A stretch of DNA of 64,000 bases from Rhizobium leucaenae USDA 9039 (GCF_000426285.1 NZ_AUFB01000022.1:23067-87066), one strand, 5' to 3'; numbered from the stretch's first letter, positions 44,842-53,727 are shown. A program made the numbers and translations. Notes: generated from the sequence alone by a model not told the origin.

Positions 44842-45798
44842 TTGCGGGAAGACTATCGAAGCCAGCGGAGTGGCCATTTCGAGACCCCTTTGTTTTGCCC
44901 TGAACAGTGGCTCGACTCCCTGACGACTGTCGCTGTTTGGCGACTGCTGATCCTCGGCTTGATCTGCATCGCAAGTTTGAATTGGCTTTTTCAAGCCAAC
45001 GGCATCCACAATGTCGGTCCGCTCTATATGGTGCCAATTTGTATCGCGTGCTGGCGTTTCGGTTTCAAAACCGGGATGGGCATCGCGGTCGCGGAAATCA
45101 TATTGTCGCTTGTAGGCTCACTAAGAGTTTCAGGTCATCTGGACGCGAGCGCGATGATCGAGTTGGTAATGCAACTCATCAAGTACGGATGTGCGGCCGG
45201 TGTCGTGGCGCGCTTCCGGCAAAGCTTCGACCGGGAGCGCCTTCTCGCGCGACGAGATTGGATGACGGGAATTTTAAACAGACAGGAATTCCAACGGCAG
45301 GCTGAGGTAATGCTAGTCTCGGCAGCGGCCCGCAATCAATCTTTGCTACTTGCCTATTTCGATCTCGATGGCTTCAAGGCCGTTAATGATCAGTTCGGAC
45401 ACCAAGCCGGAGACCGGCTCCTGCAAAGCCTTGCAGAAGAGGGGAAGTCACTCATTGGCTTGGAGGATTGCTTCGGGCGGATGGGCGGCGACGAGTTTGC
45501 AGTGTTGATGGAGCTGTCCAAGACAGAGCGAGCTCTAGCGGTGACGGAGCATTTGCATGCGGGATTCACCGCTGCATTGGAGAGGACCGGCCACATGGTT
45601 ACATGCAGCATGGGCGCGGTGGTCGCCCTTCCCGGTGGTAGCGCTTCGCTGCATGAGTTGATGCGCCATGCCGATCAGCTCATGTATGCGGTGAAACATG
45701 ACACCAAAGCTGGCTTCAGCTTGGCGGGCCATACTCCTCCGTTCGACTTTGAATCCTCGATGCCTCCAAGACCTCAGACATACTCGCATCAATCCTGA
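44842..45798 (+). CDS. Membrane-anchored diguanylate cyclase
   Basis: A 318-residue protein with two to three hydrophobic segments in residues 30-120 and a GGDEF domain at about 130-295. The active-site motif is intact (FGRMGGDEFAVLM), with LLLAYFDLDGFKAVNDQFGHQAGD preceding it, so cyclic-di-GMP synthesis is expected. No RxxD inhibitory site is evident five residues before GGDEF (the residues there are LEDCFGRM). The start codon is uncertain: TTG 44,842 gives the longest form and lacks a clear ribosome binding site. No partner gene is adjacent. Confidence 0.85.
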   Translation: MREDYRSQRSGHFETPLFCPEQWLDSLTTVAVWRLLILGLICIASLNWLFQANGIHNVGPLYMVPICIACWRFGFKTGMGIAVAEIILSLVGSLRVSGHLDASAMIELVMQLIKYGCAAGVVARFRQSFDRERLLARRDWMTGILNRQEFQRQAEVMLVSAAARNQSLLLAYFDLDGFKAVNDQFGHQAGDRLLQSLAEEGKSLIGLEDCFGRMGGDEFAVLMELSKTERALAVTEHLHAGFTAALERTGHMVTCSMGAVVALPGGSASLHELMRHADQLMYAVKHDTKAGFSLAGHTPPFDFESSMPPRPQTYSHQS

Positions 45799-46005
45799 AG
45801 GCGACCGAAGGTTCATCTCGCGCTGCCACCTTGGCCACATCTATTCTTTAGCAGAAAAGTCCTGTCCGCGTCCGACGCGCCGTTTGGGCGGGCGCCGATC
45901 ACCCCTTCCTCCTTTTGCTCTTTCTCACTCCATCGGCTTGAATGCCGCGTTCTTTGACGCTATATACCGTCATAATAATTGGCATTAAAAATGGAGGTGA
46001 GAGAA

Positions 46006-46356
46006 ATGGGTCTCGCCCAATATGCGGATGATGGGCTATTCGCGCCGCGGAAAATCGCGGATGCCTTCCGCACGACCAGTGAAGAGATCGCTCGGACGGC
46101 CGGCCTGGGCAAGGATGCAATTCAACGCAAGGACCGGATCCGCTCGGACAAGACGCAGCGGCGCTTGCGCGAAATGATCGAGGTCGTCAACAAGGTCGAA
46201 CCGCGTTTCGGCTCGGCGCTGATGGCTTACGCCTGGTATCGTTCCGAACCCCTGTCCGGATTCTCGGGCCAGACGGCCATGCAGTTGGTGCGCGACGGCC
46301 GCACGGATGAGGTGCTCGACTATATCGACGCGGTCGACGCCGGCGTTCACGCATAG
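46006..46356 (+). CDS. Xre/MbcA/ParS-type antitoxin
   Basis: A 116-residue antitoxin of the family that pairs with RES toxins. The N-terminal part is an Xre-like helix-turn-helix (LFAPRKIADAFRTTSEEIARTAGL); the C-terminal half has the toxin-binding DUF2384 pattern with FGSALMAYAWYRSEPLSGFSGQTAMQLVRDGRTDEVLDYI. I chose ATG 46,006 because GGAGGTGA lies about 7 bases upstream; an earlier TTG at 45,979 is unlikely. It is 8 bases from the RES gene and would neutralise the toxin and autoregulate. Confidence 0.9.
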   Translation: MGLAQYADDGLFAPRKIADAFRTTSEEIARTAGLGKDAIQRKDRIRSDKTQRRLREMIEVVNKVEPRFGSALMAYAWYRSEPLSGFSGQTAMQLVRDGRTDEVLDYIDAVDAGVHA

Positions 46357-46364
46357 CCCCGTCG

Positions 46365-46868
46365 ATGCGATACGAAGGAAAGCTTTATCGGGCGTTGAAC
46401 CCGATCTATGCCCGTCAGCCGCTCTCGGGCCGGGGAGCCGAACTTTATGGCGGCCGATTCAATCCGAAGGGAGTGCCCGCCCTTTACACGTCGCTATCAG
46501 TCCTGGCGGCGCTACGCGAAGCCAACCAGGTCGGCAATTTGCAACCGACGACACTCGTCTCCTATGACGCTGCGTTCGAGCGGGTCTTCGACAGTCGCGA
46601 CGGAGATGCCCTCCGGGCCGAAGGAATGGACGCCGTCGCAATTGCCGACCCGACGTGGCGCGACCAGGTGAAGGCGCGCGGTGAAGCGAAGACGCAGAGC
46701 TTTGCCCGGCGGCTTATCGCTGCCGGCTATCAAGGTCTGCTCGTCCGGAGCTTCGCCCCCGGTGCAACCGGAGACGATCTGAACCTCGTCCTTTGGACTT
46801 GGAGTGAGCGTGCTTCGGCGCGGCTAACCCTGATCGATGATGAGAACAGGCTGCGCCGACCCGAATAA
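46365..46868 (+). CDS. RES-domain toxin
   Basis: A 167-residue RES protein, the toxin half of the type II pair. The conserved Arg (YRALNPIYA), the GGRFNPKGVPALYTSLSVLAALREA block with Tyr and Glu, and the Ser in LVRSFAPGATGDDLNLVLW are all visible. Characterised members (MbcT, ParT, Res) degrade NAD+ or ADP-ribosylate targets. The ATG lies 8 bases after the antitoxin stop. The last residues and stop codon lie inside a tandem 24-base duplication, so the C-terminus may have been recently altered. Confidence 0.9.
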   Translation: MRYEGKLYRALNPIYARQPLSGRGAELYGGRFNPKGVPALYTSLSVLAALREANQVGNLQPTTLVSYDAAFERVFDSRDGDALRAEGMDAVAIADPTWRDQVKARGEAKTQSFARRLIAAGYQGLLVRSFAPGATGDDLNLVLWTWSERASARLTLIDDENRLRRPE

Positions 46869-46901
46869 GGGCCGCTGGGCCGACCCGAATAAGGGCCGCT
46901 G
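46855..46901. repeat. Tandem 24-bp duplication across the RES stop codon
   Basis: A unit starting GCCGACCCGAATAAGGG occurs twice without a gap, at 46,855-46,878 and 46,879-46,901. The first copy carries the last codons and the TAA stop of the RES toxin gene; the second lies just beyond. Confidence 0.9.
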
Positions 46902-47084
46902 CGCAGGACCAATTTCGCGCAAGCGGAGCGTTTGAAACACAACACCTTAGCCCTTTTTCCGCAGTCCTATGGGTCTCTTTGGACTAATCACCGTAGGCTA
47001 CTTTACCGCGCGTTGGCTTCATAATTTAATAAACCCCTAGCATAATTTATCGCCTTGAAAGCAAAAGGTGCGGAGGGGTCGAAA

Positions 47085-47510
47085 ATGCGCCTCATAGCGA
47101 CTTTGTTTTTGACTACCGGCTTGGCATGCAATACCGCACACGCCTTTCAGGAGTGCAATGGAAACCCGCATCTTCGCGTGATGTGGCAGAAGCAAATCAT
47201 TGAACTCGACGGCACTTTCTTTCAAATGAAGAAGGAGAAAATCTCCAAGAAGACGGCACGACTGGTCGGACACGACATGGTTTTCGTTCACAATGGTCCC
47301 GGCAGCGACACTCTCATTCGGCACGGCGTTTCCACCTCCTATAGCTGCGCCACTGGCGAAGGTAATCCTGGCCTAAAGAACGCAGATGTACAGGGGTATC
47401 AAGCCAACGCATTTATAGAGGACAACTCTGCACCGGCGGACGCAACCATCACAGGCACTCGATCTAACGGCTCCTCTGGAAGAGGACACGGTGGCGGCAA
47501 ACACAAGTAG
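47085..47510 (+). CDS. Small secreted protein of unknown function
   Basis: A 141-residue protein with a signal peptide (LIATLFLTTGLACNTAHA, cleaved before FQEC). The mature region includes LRVMWQKQIIELDGTFFQMKK, a Cys pair (QEC and SYSCATGEG) and ends in a flexible Gly/Ser/His/Lys-rich tail (SSGRGHGGGKHK). I do not recognise the family. ATG 47,085 is preceded by GGAGGGG at 8 bases; an upstream in-frame start at 47,055 is less likely. Confidence 0.7.
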   Translation: MRLIATLFLTTGLACNTAHAFQECNGNPHLRVMWQKQIIELDGTFFQMKKEKISKKTARLVGHDMVFVHNGPGSDTLIRHGVSTSYSCATGEGNPGLKNADVQGYQANAFIEDNSAPADATITGTRSNGSSGRGHGGGKHK

Positions 47511-47691
47511 GTCGCTAAACTCCCTTCATCGCGAAGGGCAAGCTGCCCAAACCTGCACTCTAACCAACCGCGGATATTTCCCGGATATGTCGACGCTGCG
47601 CCGGCACCGATCGTTCGGTGAGTGCGCGAGACTTTACCCCTCCGAACATCGGTTGTTATAGTCAACGGCTCGCATCTGCAGGGAGGCAGGT

Positions 47692-47874
47692 ATGTCCGGG
47701 AAAAAAGAGCAAGTCCGTTCGAATGCTACCCCAGTGCGAGGGTATCGCCTTCGCGCGAAACATGGGCGGCAGGCCCGCGTCCTTCAACGTGCCAATCGGC
47801 AGGTCACCCTGATGGCTGCAGCCGTTATCATCGCGTTCTTTGCAGCCATCATATTGCAGGCCTTGCTGACCTGA
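47692..47874 (+). CDS. Very small membrane protein
   Basis: A 60-residue protein: a basic N-terminal 35 residues (ten Arg/Lys) followed by one hydrophobic helix (VTLMAAAVIIAFFAAIILQALLT) to the C-terminus. The ATG at 47,692 has a strong GGGAGGCAGGT just upstream, which is the main reason for calling it. Tail-anchored topology with the basic part in the cytoplasm is predicted. No family recognised. Confidence 0.6.
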   Translation: MSGKKEQVRSNATPVRGYRLRAKHGRQARVLQRANRQVTLMAAAVIIAFFAAIILQALLT

Positions 47875-47922
47875 CTTGAAGGCAGCCATATTAAGCGTGA
47901 CTTGGCCGCGCGATGCGGTCGG

Positions 47923-48402
47923 TTAGACACCGGGCCGATCTCGCGAGGGCTCCCAGGCGAGCCAATGGGAGTGGCCAAGCTTCGAGCCGCGTTGAAAGCC
48001 CAGAGCCTCCCAAAACGCGGCCGCGTCGGCATTGTCCGCATTCACAGTTACAATTGTCCCCTTCGGGATTGTCCGGTTCAAGATCGCCGCGGCCAACTGG
48101 CGTCCGAGCCCACGGCGGCGATAGGCGAAACGTATGAAGAAGCGTCGCATGCGCATAGCGGACGGCAGATCAGGATCGACCGTCATGCCTCCAATTCCTG
48201 CCAGCTCATGGTTGAACCTGGCGGCCAGCAGGACTTCATGTGCCCGATTGAAGCGCTGCTCGCCGCTCTGCCATTCGTCATGCAGCCGTTCAATAAACCG
48301 CCTGCCTTCGGACGCGGCCTCGCTGCGCAGAACATCGAAACCTGCCGGAAGGCGGCCTACAATTTGGTCGAATTGAAGTTCACGCAGTGGTTTCATCCAC
48401 AT
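47923..48402 (-). CDS. GNAT-family N-acetyltransferase
   Basis: A protein of about 159 residues with a GNAT fold. The acetyl-CoA pyrophosphate loop is RFAYRRRGLGRQLAAAIL, and the C-terminal TVNADNADAAAFWEALGFQRGSK is the usual last beta-bulge/helix region. The substrate is not predictable. The start is uncertain: ATG 48,402 (MWMKPLREL) fits the family, ATG 48,462 gives 20 more residues, and neither has a strong ribosome binding site. It converges with the small membrane protein gene. Confidence 0.8.
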   Translation of the reverse strand: MWMKPLRELQFDQIVGRLPAGFDVLRSEAASEGRRFIERLHDEWQSGEQRFNRAHEVLLAARFNHELAGIGGMTVDPDLPSAMRMRRFFIRFAYRRRGLGRQLAAAILNRTIPKGTIVTVNADNADAAAFWEALGFQRGSKLGHSHWLAWEPSRDRPGV

Positions 48403-48518
48403 GCCGTCCGTCGCTTGGGTCCAGAATATCGGCTCCTGCTGCGCCTCAGGCCTCTCGTGCAAAATCGACGGATGACGCGTGGGGCGACCGGCCCCGCCCC
48501 ATTATGCCCGTTATGCCA

Positions 48519-48552
48519 CCGGCAAGCCGCCTGGTTGGAAGCGGCTTGCCGG
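48519..48552. repeat. Long perfect inverted repeat
   Basis: A 12-bp perfect stem (CCGGCAAGCCGC/GCGGCTTGCCGG) with a 10-base loop. It lies 67 bases after the stop of the 73-residue protein gene in its direction of transcription. No T tract follows on either strand. Could terminate or protect that transcript. Confidence 0.6.
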
Positions 48553-48618
48553 CGGCTTGATGAAGAGTTTTGGCAGCCATCTTTGCCCGCTCCGCACGAA
48601 CGCCGATGGAACTCGATA

Positions 48619-48840
48619 CTAATTTGCCGCAACTCTTCGAGCGAGAGCCATCACGTAGTCATCTGCGATATCGGCCAAGGTCAAAGCGACCTCCGATTCT
48701 TTCCAACCCGCAGCCACAGCCGTCAGCACGAACTCTCGAAATGCCTCGGCGAGTACTTCCTCGCGCTCGACGACGCGATATGGATTGTTCGCAGCGTGTT
48801 GAGGGGCGCTGATTTGTATTGTCGGTCGGGTAGGTTCCAT
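48619..48840 (-). CDS. Small protein of unknown function
   Basis: A 73-residue acidic, helical protein (REEVLAEAFREFVLTAVAAGW, SEVALTLADIADDYVMALARR). The ATG at 48,840 has a strong AGGGGGA about 9 bases upstream and coding-like composition, which support it as real. I do not know the family. It looks like a small cytosolic helical-bundle protein. Confidence 0.6.
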   Translation of the reverse strand: MEPTRPTIQISAPQHAANNPYRVVEREEVLAEAFREFVLTAVAAGWKESEVALTLADIADDYVMALARRVAAN

Positions 48841-49083
48841 TGATACGTCCCCCTAAAGGTTGACTGGTTGCAAGTTCGTCCTGAACTTCTGTTTTTTCCT
48901 GCACTGCTATTATGCTTATTTTCTAAAAGATTAAGCGGGCCATGTCGTTAGCCATGCATCCCGAAAATTGCCGCAGCGTCCATTTCTGCAATTGCTGATC
49001 TAAATTTCTGTGTTGCCTCCGAATTGCGGAAGCTTGCCGCCCAGTTAACAGAGACTCCGCGGCAGACGCTCAAATCAATATTC

Positions 49084-49099
49084 AGTCAATCGATTGACT
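49084..49099. promoter_or_regulatory. Perfect palindrome, candidate TetR operator
   Basis: AGTCAATCGATTGACT, a 16-bp perfect palindrome, lies 28 bases before the TetR-type start codon in an AT-richer stretch. Position and symmetry fit an autoregulatory operator for the dimeric regulator encoded next. Confidence 0.75.
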
Positions 49100-49127
49100 T
49101 ATTTCAAAATTGGTTCATTATGGGAGC

Positions 49128-49826
49128 ATGAGACAGCGAAACGATACAAAATCCGAGGCTGCGCGCAGCGACATAACGCGTGAGAAACTGCTCGAAAATG
49201 CTCTCGACGTCTTCGGTCGATACGGCTTCGACGGCGCCTCGACGCGCAAGATCACAAACGCGGCCGGCGTGAACCTTCAGGCGATCACCTACTATTTCGG
49301 CAACAAGGAAGGGCTTTACATCGCGACAGCCGAATATCTCGCCGACATGATCGGTCAGCATGTCGGCGGCATGCGGCAACGCATTGCGAAGGAAATCGCA
49401 GCGCTCGATGCCACCGGTACGAAGCTCGGCGAAGCGCAGGCGCGGCTCTTTCTGAATGAAATCGTCGAGACGATGGTTGTTCTTTTCGTCAGCAAGAGAT
49501 CCGAAGCCTGGGCGCGCTTCATCATCCGTGAGCAGATGGAGCCGACAGCGGCCTTCGAACGGGTCTATTCCGGCATCATGGGGCCAATGATCGCCATTGG
49601 GCGGCGTCTGATCGGAGCGATCATCGCCGACGATCCGGCATCGGAAAATGTGCGCCTGCGCTGCCTGTCTTTCGTTGGCAGTCTCATGGTTTTCAGGATG
49701 GCCAACGCGGCCGTGCTTGCTCAGATGGAATGGCATGCGATCGGCGAGAAGGAGATCGCCATTTTGCAGCAGCATGCGCACAGGCTTGTCGCCGCTCTTG
49801 GGCCGGCGAAAGGAGAAATATCGTGA
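49128..49826 (+). CDS. TetR-family regulator (CecR/YbiH-like)
   Basis: A 232-residue regulator. The N-terminal helix-turn-helix is typical (REKLLENALDVFGRYGFDGASTRKITNAAGVNLQAITYYFGNKEGLYIA). The C-terminal ligand domain matches the DUF1956 type of E. coli CecR (LNEIVETMVVLFVSKRSEAWARFIIREQMEPTAAFERVYSGIMGP). The downstream gene order is also that of the E. coli cecR-ybhGFSR operon, so it probably represses this exporter. The start is uncertain: ATG 49,128 sits right behind GGGAG; TTG 49,110 is also in frame. Its stop overlaps the next gene's GTG. Confidence 0.9.
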   Translation: MRQRNDTKSEAARSDITREKLLENALDVFGRYGFDGASTRKITNAAGVNLQAITYYFGNKEGLYIATAEYLADMIGQHVGGMRQRIAKEIAALDATGTKLGEAQARLFLNEIVETMVVLFVSKRSEAWARFIIREQMEPTAAFERVYSGIMGPMIAIGRRLIGAIIADDPASENVRLRCLSFVGSLMVFRMANAAVLAQMEWHAIGEKEIAILQQHAHRLVAALGPAKGEIS

Positions 49827-50836
49827 ACAGGATCATTCCGATTGCCGCCGTTGTCATCATTGCTGCGGGCGCAGCCGCCTGGTGGTCCGATGCGCCGGCA
49901 AAGCTCGGCTGGAAATGGGAACAGCAAAAGGAGTTCGTGCTCTACGGCAATGTCGACATCCGCCAGGTCTCGCTCGCATTTCGCGTCAACGGCAAGCTCA
50001 GCGAGGCTCTTGTCGACGAGGGCGATGTCGTGAAACGCGGCACGCTGCTTGCCCGGCTCGACGCGGAGCCATACGAGTATGCCGTCCGCTCGGCCGAGGC
50101 CAGCGCCGCGGCATTGCGCGCCACGCTCGACAAGCTCAAGGCCGGCGCGCGCCCGACGGAAATCGCGCAGGCGCGCGCTTCTTATCAAGAGCAGCTTGCC
50201 GATCTGCAAAACGCCAATCTGGCCTATGACCGCGCCAGGCAGTTGCGGCCGTCGGGAAACATATCCGAAGCCAATCTGGATCAGGCAACTGCGGCGCGGG
50301 CGATGGCTGCCGCGCGCGCGGATTCAGCCAATCAGGCATTGAAGCTGCTGGAAGAAGGCAGCCGCGCGGAAGATATCGCGGCCGCGGAAGCGCAGCTAAA
50401 AGCTGCTGAGGCTACGCTGGCGACGGCACGCACCTCGCTTGGCGATACCGAGTTGCACGCGCCGAACGACGGCGTGATCCTCTCCCGTGTGCGGGAGCCA
50501 GGCGCAATCGTGGCGCCGACCGATCCGGTCTTCGTGCTTTCGCTGACGGAGCCTGTCTGGATCCGCGCCTATGTCGCCGAGCCGGATCTCGGCCGGATTC
50601 ATCCGGGCATGAAGGTTAAGGTGACGTCGGACACCAAGCCGGACGAAGCTTATGACGGCACTATCGGTTTCATTTCGCCTGTTGCCGAATTCACGCCGAA
50701 ATCCGTGGAGACGCCCGAATTGCGCACGGACCTTGTCTATCGGCTGCGGGTCACCATCGATAGGCCCGGACCCGATCTGCGGCAGGGCATGCCGGTAACG
50801 CTTCACTTCCCGACATTACAGGCGGCGGAAAAATGA
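49823..50836 (+). CDS. HlyD-type membrane-fusion protein (YbhG-like)
   Basis: A 337-residue periplasmic adaptor for an ABC exporter. It has an N-terminal membrane anchor (IIPIAAVVIIAAGAAAWW), the first lipoyl half (VLYGNVDIRQVSLAFRVNGKL, DEGDVVKRGTLLARLD), a long coiled coil (residues about 85-210) and the second half (TELHAPNDGVILSRVREPGAIVAP). The GTG start at 49,823 overlaps the TetR stop by 4 bases, and its own stop overlaps the ATPase gene by 4 bases, so all are coupled. It links the inner-membrane ABC complex to an outer-membrane channel. Confidence 0.9.
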   Translation: MNRIIPIAAVVIIAAGAAAWWSDAPAKLGWKWEQQKEFVLYGNVDIRQVSLAFRVNGKLSEALVDEGDVVKRGTLLARLDAEPYEYAVRSAEASAAALRATLDKLKAGARPTEIAQARASYQEQLADLQNANLAYDRARQLRPSGNISEANLDQATAARAMAAARADSANQALKLLEEGSRAEDIAAAEAQLKAAEATLATARTSLGDTELHAPNDGVILSRVREPGAIVAPTDPVFVLSLTEPVWIRAYVAEPDLGRIHPGMKVKVTSDTKPDEAYDGTIGFISPVAEFTPKSVETPELRTDLVYRLRVTIDRPGPDLRQGMPVTLHFPTLQAAEK

Positions 50837-52575
50837 GCGGCGCGGTCGACAGAACCGGTAGCGGCGATCTAGTTCGGCTCGAGAGGGTCACCAAACAGTT
50901 TGACGCGGAAAAGCCAGCGCTGGACGCCATTACCGGCTCGATCCGTGGCGGCGAGATAACCGGCCTCGTCGGGCCGGACGGAGCCGGCAAGACGACGCTC
51001 ATCCGCCTCATGACGGGGCTGATGCTGCCGGAAAGCGGCAGCGTGCAGGTTCTCGGCTTCGACACGCGCAAGGATTCCGCTGCGATCCAGGCGGGGATCG
51101 GTTATATGCCGCAGCGCTTCGGCCTTTATGAGGACCTCTCGGTTCAGGAAAATCTCGATCTTTATGCTGATCTGCGCGGGCTTCCCAAGCAGGAACGAAC
51201 TGCAACCTTCAACGAGCTGCTCACCTTTACCGATCTGAAACGCTTCACCGGCCGTCTCGCGGGCAAACTTTCCGGCGGCATGAAGCAGAAGCTCGGCCTT
51301 GCCTGCGCGCTTCTTAAGAAACCGAAGCTGCTGCTGCTCGACGAGCCCGGCGTCGGCGTCGATCCCATTTCGCGGCGCGATCTCTGGAAGATGGTTGAAA
51401 ACCTAACCGAAGAGGGTGTCGGCGTCGTCTGGTCGACTGCCTATCTCGACGAAGCCGAAGCCTGCAACCGCGTGTTCCTGCTCAGCGAAGGCAAGCTGCT
51501 TTTTGCCGGCGAGCCGAAGGAACTGACCGCACGCGTCGCCGGCCGCGTTTTCCGGGTCAGCGGCATTGCCGGCAGGCGCCGTCAGATGCTGACGAAACTC
51601 CTTGACGAAGACGGCGTCGTCGACGGCGTCATTCAAGGAGAAGCGATAAGGCTCGTTACGGTCAAAGACAGAGAAAGCCGGTTTGCGGCTGCCGGCAACG
51701 CTGAGGTCACGGGTGCGGAGCCGCGCTTCGAAGACGCATTCATCGACATGCTTGGCGGCGGACCGGGCGGTCGCTCGCAACTGGCCGAGACACAACGGAG
51801 CTTTGCCGTCGAAGGCGACAAACCGGTGATCGAAGCGCACGCATTGACCAAGCGTTTCGGCGATTTCACGGCGGCCGACAATATCACCTTCGACATTCCG
51901 CGCGGCCAAATCTTCGGGCTGCTCGGCCCGAACGGCGCCGGCAAGTCCACGACCTTCAAGATGCTTTGTGGCCTATTGAAGCCGACGAGCGGCGAAGGCC
52001 GGATTGCCGGTTTCGATCTGCGTCGCGACACAGCGGAGGCACGCAATCGTCTCGGCTACATGGCGCAGAAATTTTCGCTCTACGGCGATCTTAGCGTCTC
52101 CCAAAACCTGCAATTCTTCGCCGGCGTCTACGGCCTGCGCGGCGCGCACAAGCGCGAGCGCGTCGACCTCATGACATCGATCTTCGATTTTCACTCCCGC
52201 CTGTCCATGTCGGCGAAGGACCTGCCGCTAGGCCTGAAACAGAGGCTGGCACTTGCCTGCGCCGTGATGCACGAGCCCGAGGTGCTCTTCCTCGACGAGC
52301 CGACGTCCGGCGTGGATCCGATCACGCGGCGAGAATTCTGGACCCATATCAATGCGCTCGTTGAAAAGGGCGTCACAGTCCTCGTCACCACGCATTTCAT
52401 GGACGAGGCCGAATATTGCGACCGCATTTCGCTGATCTACCGCGGACGCTCGATCGCGCTGGGCTCGCCTGACGAGTTGAAGGCTGGGGTTGCCACTGCG
52501 GAAAATACCGATCCGACAATGGAAGACGCCTTCATCGCCCTCGTCCAGGCATCGGAGCAAAGGATGGCGGCATGA
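50833..52575 (+). CDS. Double ABC-type exporter ATPase (YbhF-like)
   Basis: A 580-residue protein with two ATPase domains. First domain: Walker A GPDGAGKTT, signature LSGGMKQKL, Walker B LLLLDEPGVGVDP. Second: Walker A GPNGAGKST, signature altered to LPLGLKQRL, Walker B VLFLDEPTSGVDP. The altered second signature is usual in YbhF-type proteins. It energises the two ABC-2 permeases encoded downstream, with 4-base overlaps on both sides. E. coli YbhF has the same tandem architecture. Confidence 0.92.
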   Translation: MSGAVDRTGSGDLVRLERVTKQFDAEKPALDAITGSIRGGEITGLVGPDGAGKTTLIRLMTGLMLPESGSVQVLGFDTRKDSAAIQAGIGYMPQRFGLYEDLSVQENLDLYADLRGLPKQERTATFNELLTFTDLKRFTGRLAGKLSGGMKQKLGLACALLKKPKLLLLDEPGVGVDPISRRDLWKMVENLTEEGVGVVWSTAYLDEAEACNRVFLLSEGKLLFAGEPKELTARVAGRVFRVSGIAGRRRQMLTKLLDEDGVVDGVIQGEAIRLVTVKDRESRFAAAGNAEVTGAEPRFEDAFIDMLGGGPGGRSQLAETQRSFAVEGDKPVIEAHALTKRFGDFTAADNITFDIPRGQIFGLLGPNGAGKSTTFKMLCGLLKPTSGEGRIAGFDLRRDTAEARNRLGYMAQKFSLYGDLSVSQNLQFFAGVYGLRGAHKRERVDLMTSIFDFHSRLSMSAKDLPLGLKQRLALACAVMHEPEVLFLDEPTSGVDPITRREFWTHINALVEKGVTVLVTTHFMDEAEYCDRISLIYRGRSIALGSPDELKAGVATAENTDPTMEDAFIALVQASEQRMAA

Positions 52576-53726
52576 TATCCCCTCCTCCCGCCACGACTGC
52601 TTCCTCGGAGCGCCAGCGCTTCCGCCGCTTCGCCGCCTTGGTACGCAAAGAAAGCTTCCAGGTGATGCGCGATCCGAGCAGCATCCTGATTGCCTTCGTG
52701 CTTCCGATCATTCTGCTTTTCCTGTTCGGCTACGGCGTTTCACTCGATACCAAATTGACGCGTGTCGGCCTAGTCATGGAAGAGACGACGCCGCTCACCG
52801 CCGATCTTGCCGCGAGCTTCCGGGCATCCCGCTATTTTTCGGTCGTCAGCGGCCGCGACCGCCGGCAATTCGAGGAAGACCTGGTGCTCTCACGCGTCCG
52901 CGGTATCATCGTCATACCAGCGGACTTCACCGCGACTTATATGGCGGGCAGTCGCCCGGAGATTCAGGTGATCGTCGACGGTTCCGATCCCAACACTGCC
53001 AGTTTCGTCCAGAATTATGCCCAGGGCGCCGTCGCTAACTGGCAGCTACAGCGGCAGGCGGAAATGAAAGGGGGGAACCCGGCCATCACCGTCGAACAAC
53101 GCTTCTGGTTCAACCCGGAGCTTACCAGCCGCTCCTTCCTCGTGCCCGGCTCCATCGCAATCGTCATGACCCTAGTCGGAACATTGCTGACATCGCTGGT
53201 CGTCGCACGCGAATGGGAACGCGGCACGATGGAAGCGATGATGGCCACACCGGTGACGGCGGCCGAGTTGCTTGCCGGCAAGCTGCTTCCCTATTTTCTG
53301 CTCGGCTTGACCTCGATGACAGTCTGCGTCCTGCTCGCGGTCTTTCTCTTTGGCGTGCCGTTCCGCGGCTCGGTGCTGGCGCTCTACGCCTTATCGGCGG
53401 TTTTCCTGATGCCCGCGCTTGGCCAGGGCCTGCTGATCTCGGCTGTGACCAAGAACCAGTTTCTCGCCTCGCAGCTTGCGCTGATCTCTGCCTTCCTGCC
53501 GGCTTTTCTGCTTTCGGGCTTCCTCTTCGAAATCAATTCGATGCCCACCATCATTCAGTGGATCACTTTCATCGTCCCCGCCCGCTATCTTATTCCGAGC
53601 CTGCAGACAGTCTTTCTCGCCGGAGATATTTGGCCGATGTTCCTGCAGGCCATCGCCGTCATGTTCGCCATCGGCTGCATCTTCTTCCTGCTTGCCGCGC
53701 GCAGCACAAAAAAGAGGATCGCGTAA
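52572..53726 (+). CDS. ABC-2 exporter permease (YbhS-like)
   Basis: A 384-residue ABC-2 permease. One N-terminal helix (SSILIAFVLPIILLFLFGYGVSLD) is followed by a large periplasmic domain (about residues 60-190) and five C-terminal helices, with REWERGTMEAMMATPVTAAELLAGK and FLLSGFLFEINSMP as family landmarks. Its ATG overlaps the ATPase stop. It pairs with the next gene's product to form the transmembrane core of the exporter. Confidence 0.92.
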   Translation: MISPPPATTASSERQRFRRFAALVRKESFQVMRDPSSILIAFVLPIILLFLFGYGVSLDTKLTRVGLVMEETTPLTADLAASFRASRYFSVVSGRDRRQFEEDLVLSRVRGIIVIPADFTATYMAGSRPEIQVIVDGSDPNTASFVQNYAQGAVANWQLQRQAEMKGGNPAITVEQRFWFNPELTSRSFLVPGSIAIVMTLVGTLLTSLVVAREWERGTMEAMMATPVTAAELLAGKLLPYFLLGLTSMTVCVLLAVFLFGVPFRGSVLALYALSAVFLMPALGQGLLISAVTKNQFLASQLALISAFLPAFLLSGFLFEINSMPTIIQWITFIVPARYLIPSLQTVFLAGDIWPMFLQAIAVMFAIGCIFFLLAARSTKKRIA

Positions 53727-53727
53727 C

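Noticed and set aside
46855..46901. Short CRISPR or attachment site
   Set aside because: Only two copies, adjoining without spacers, so it is a simple tandem duplication.
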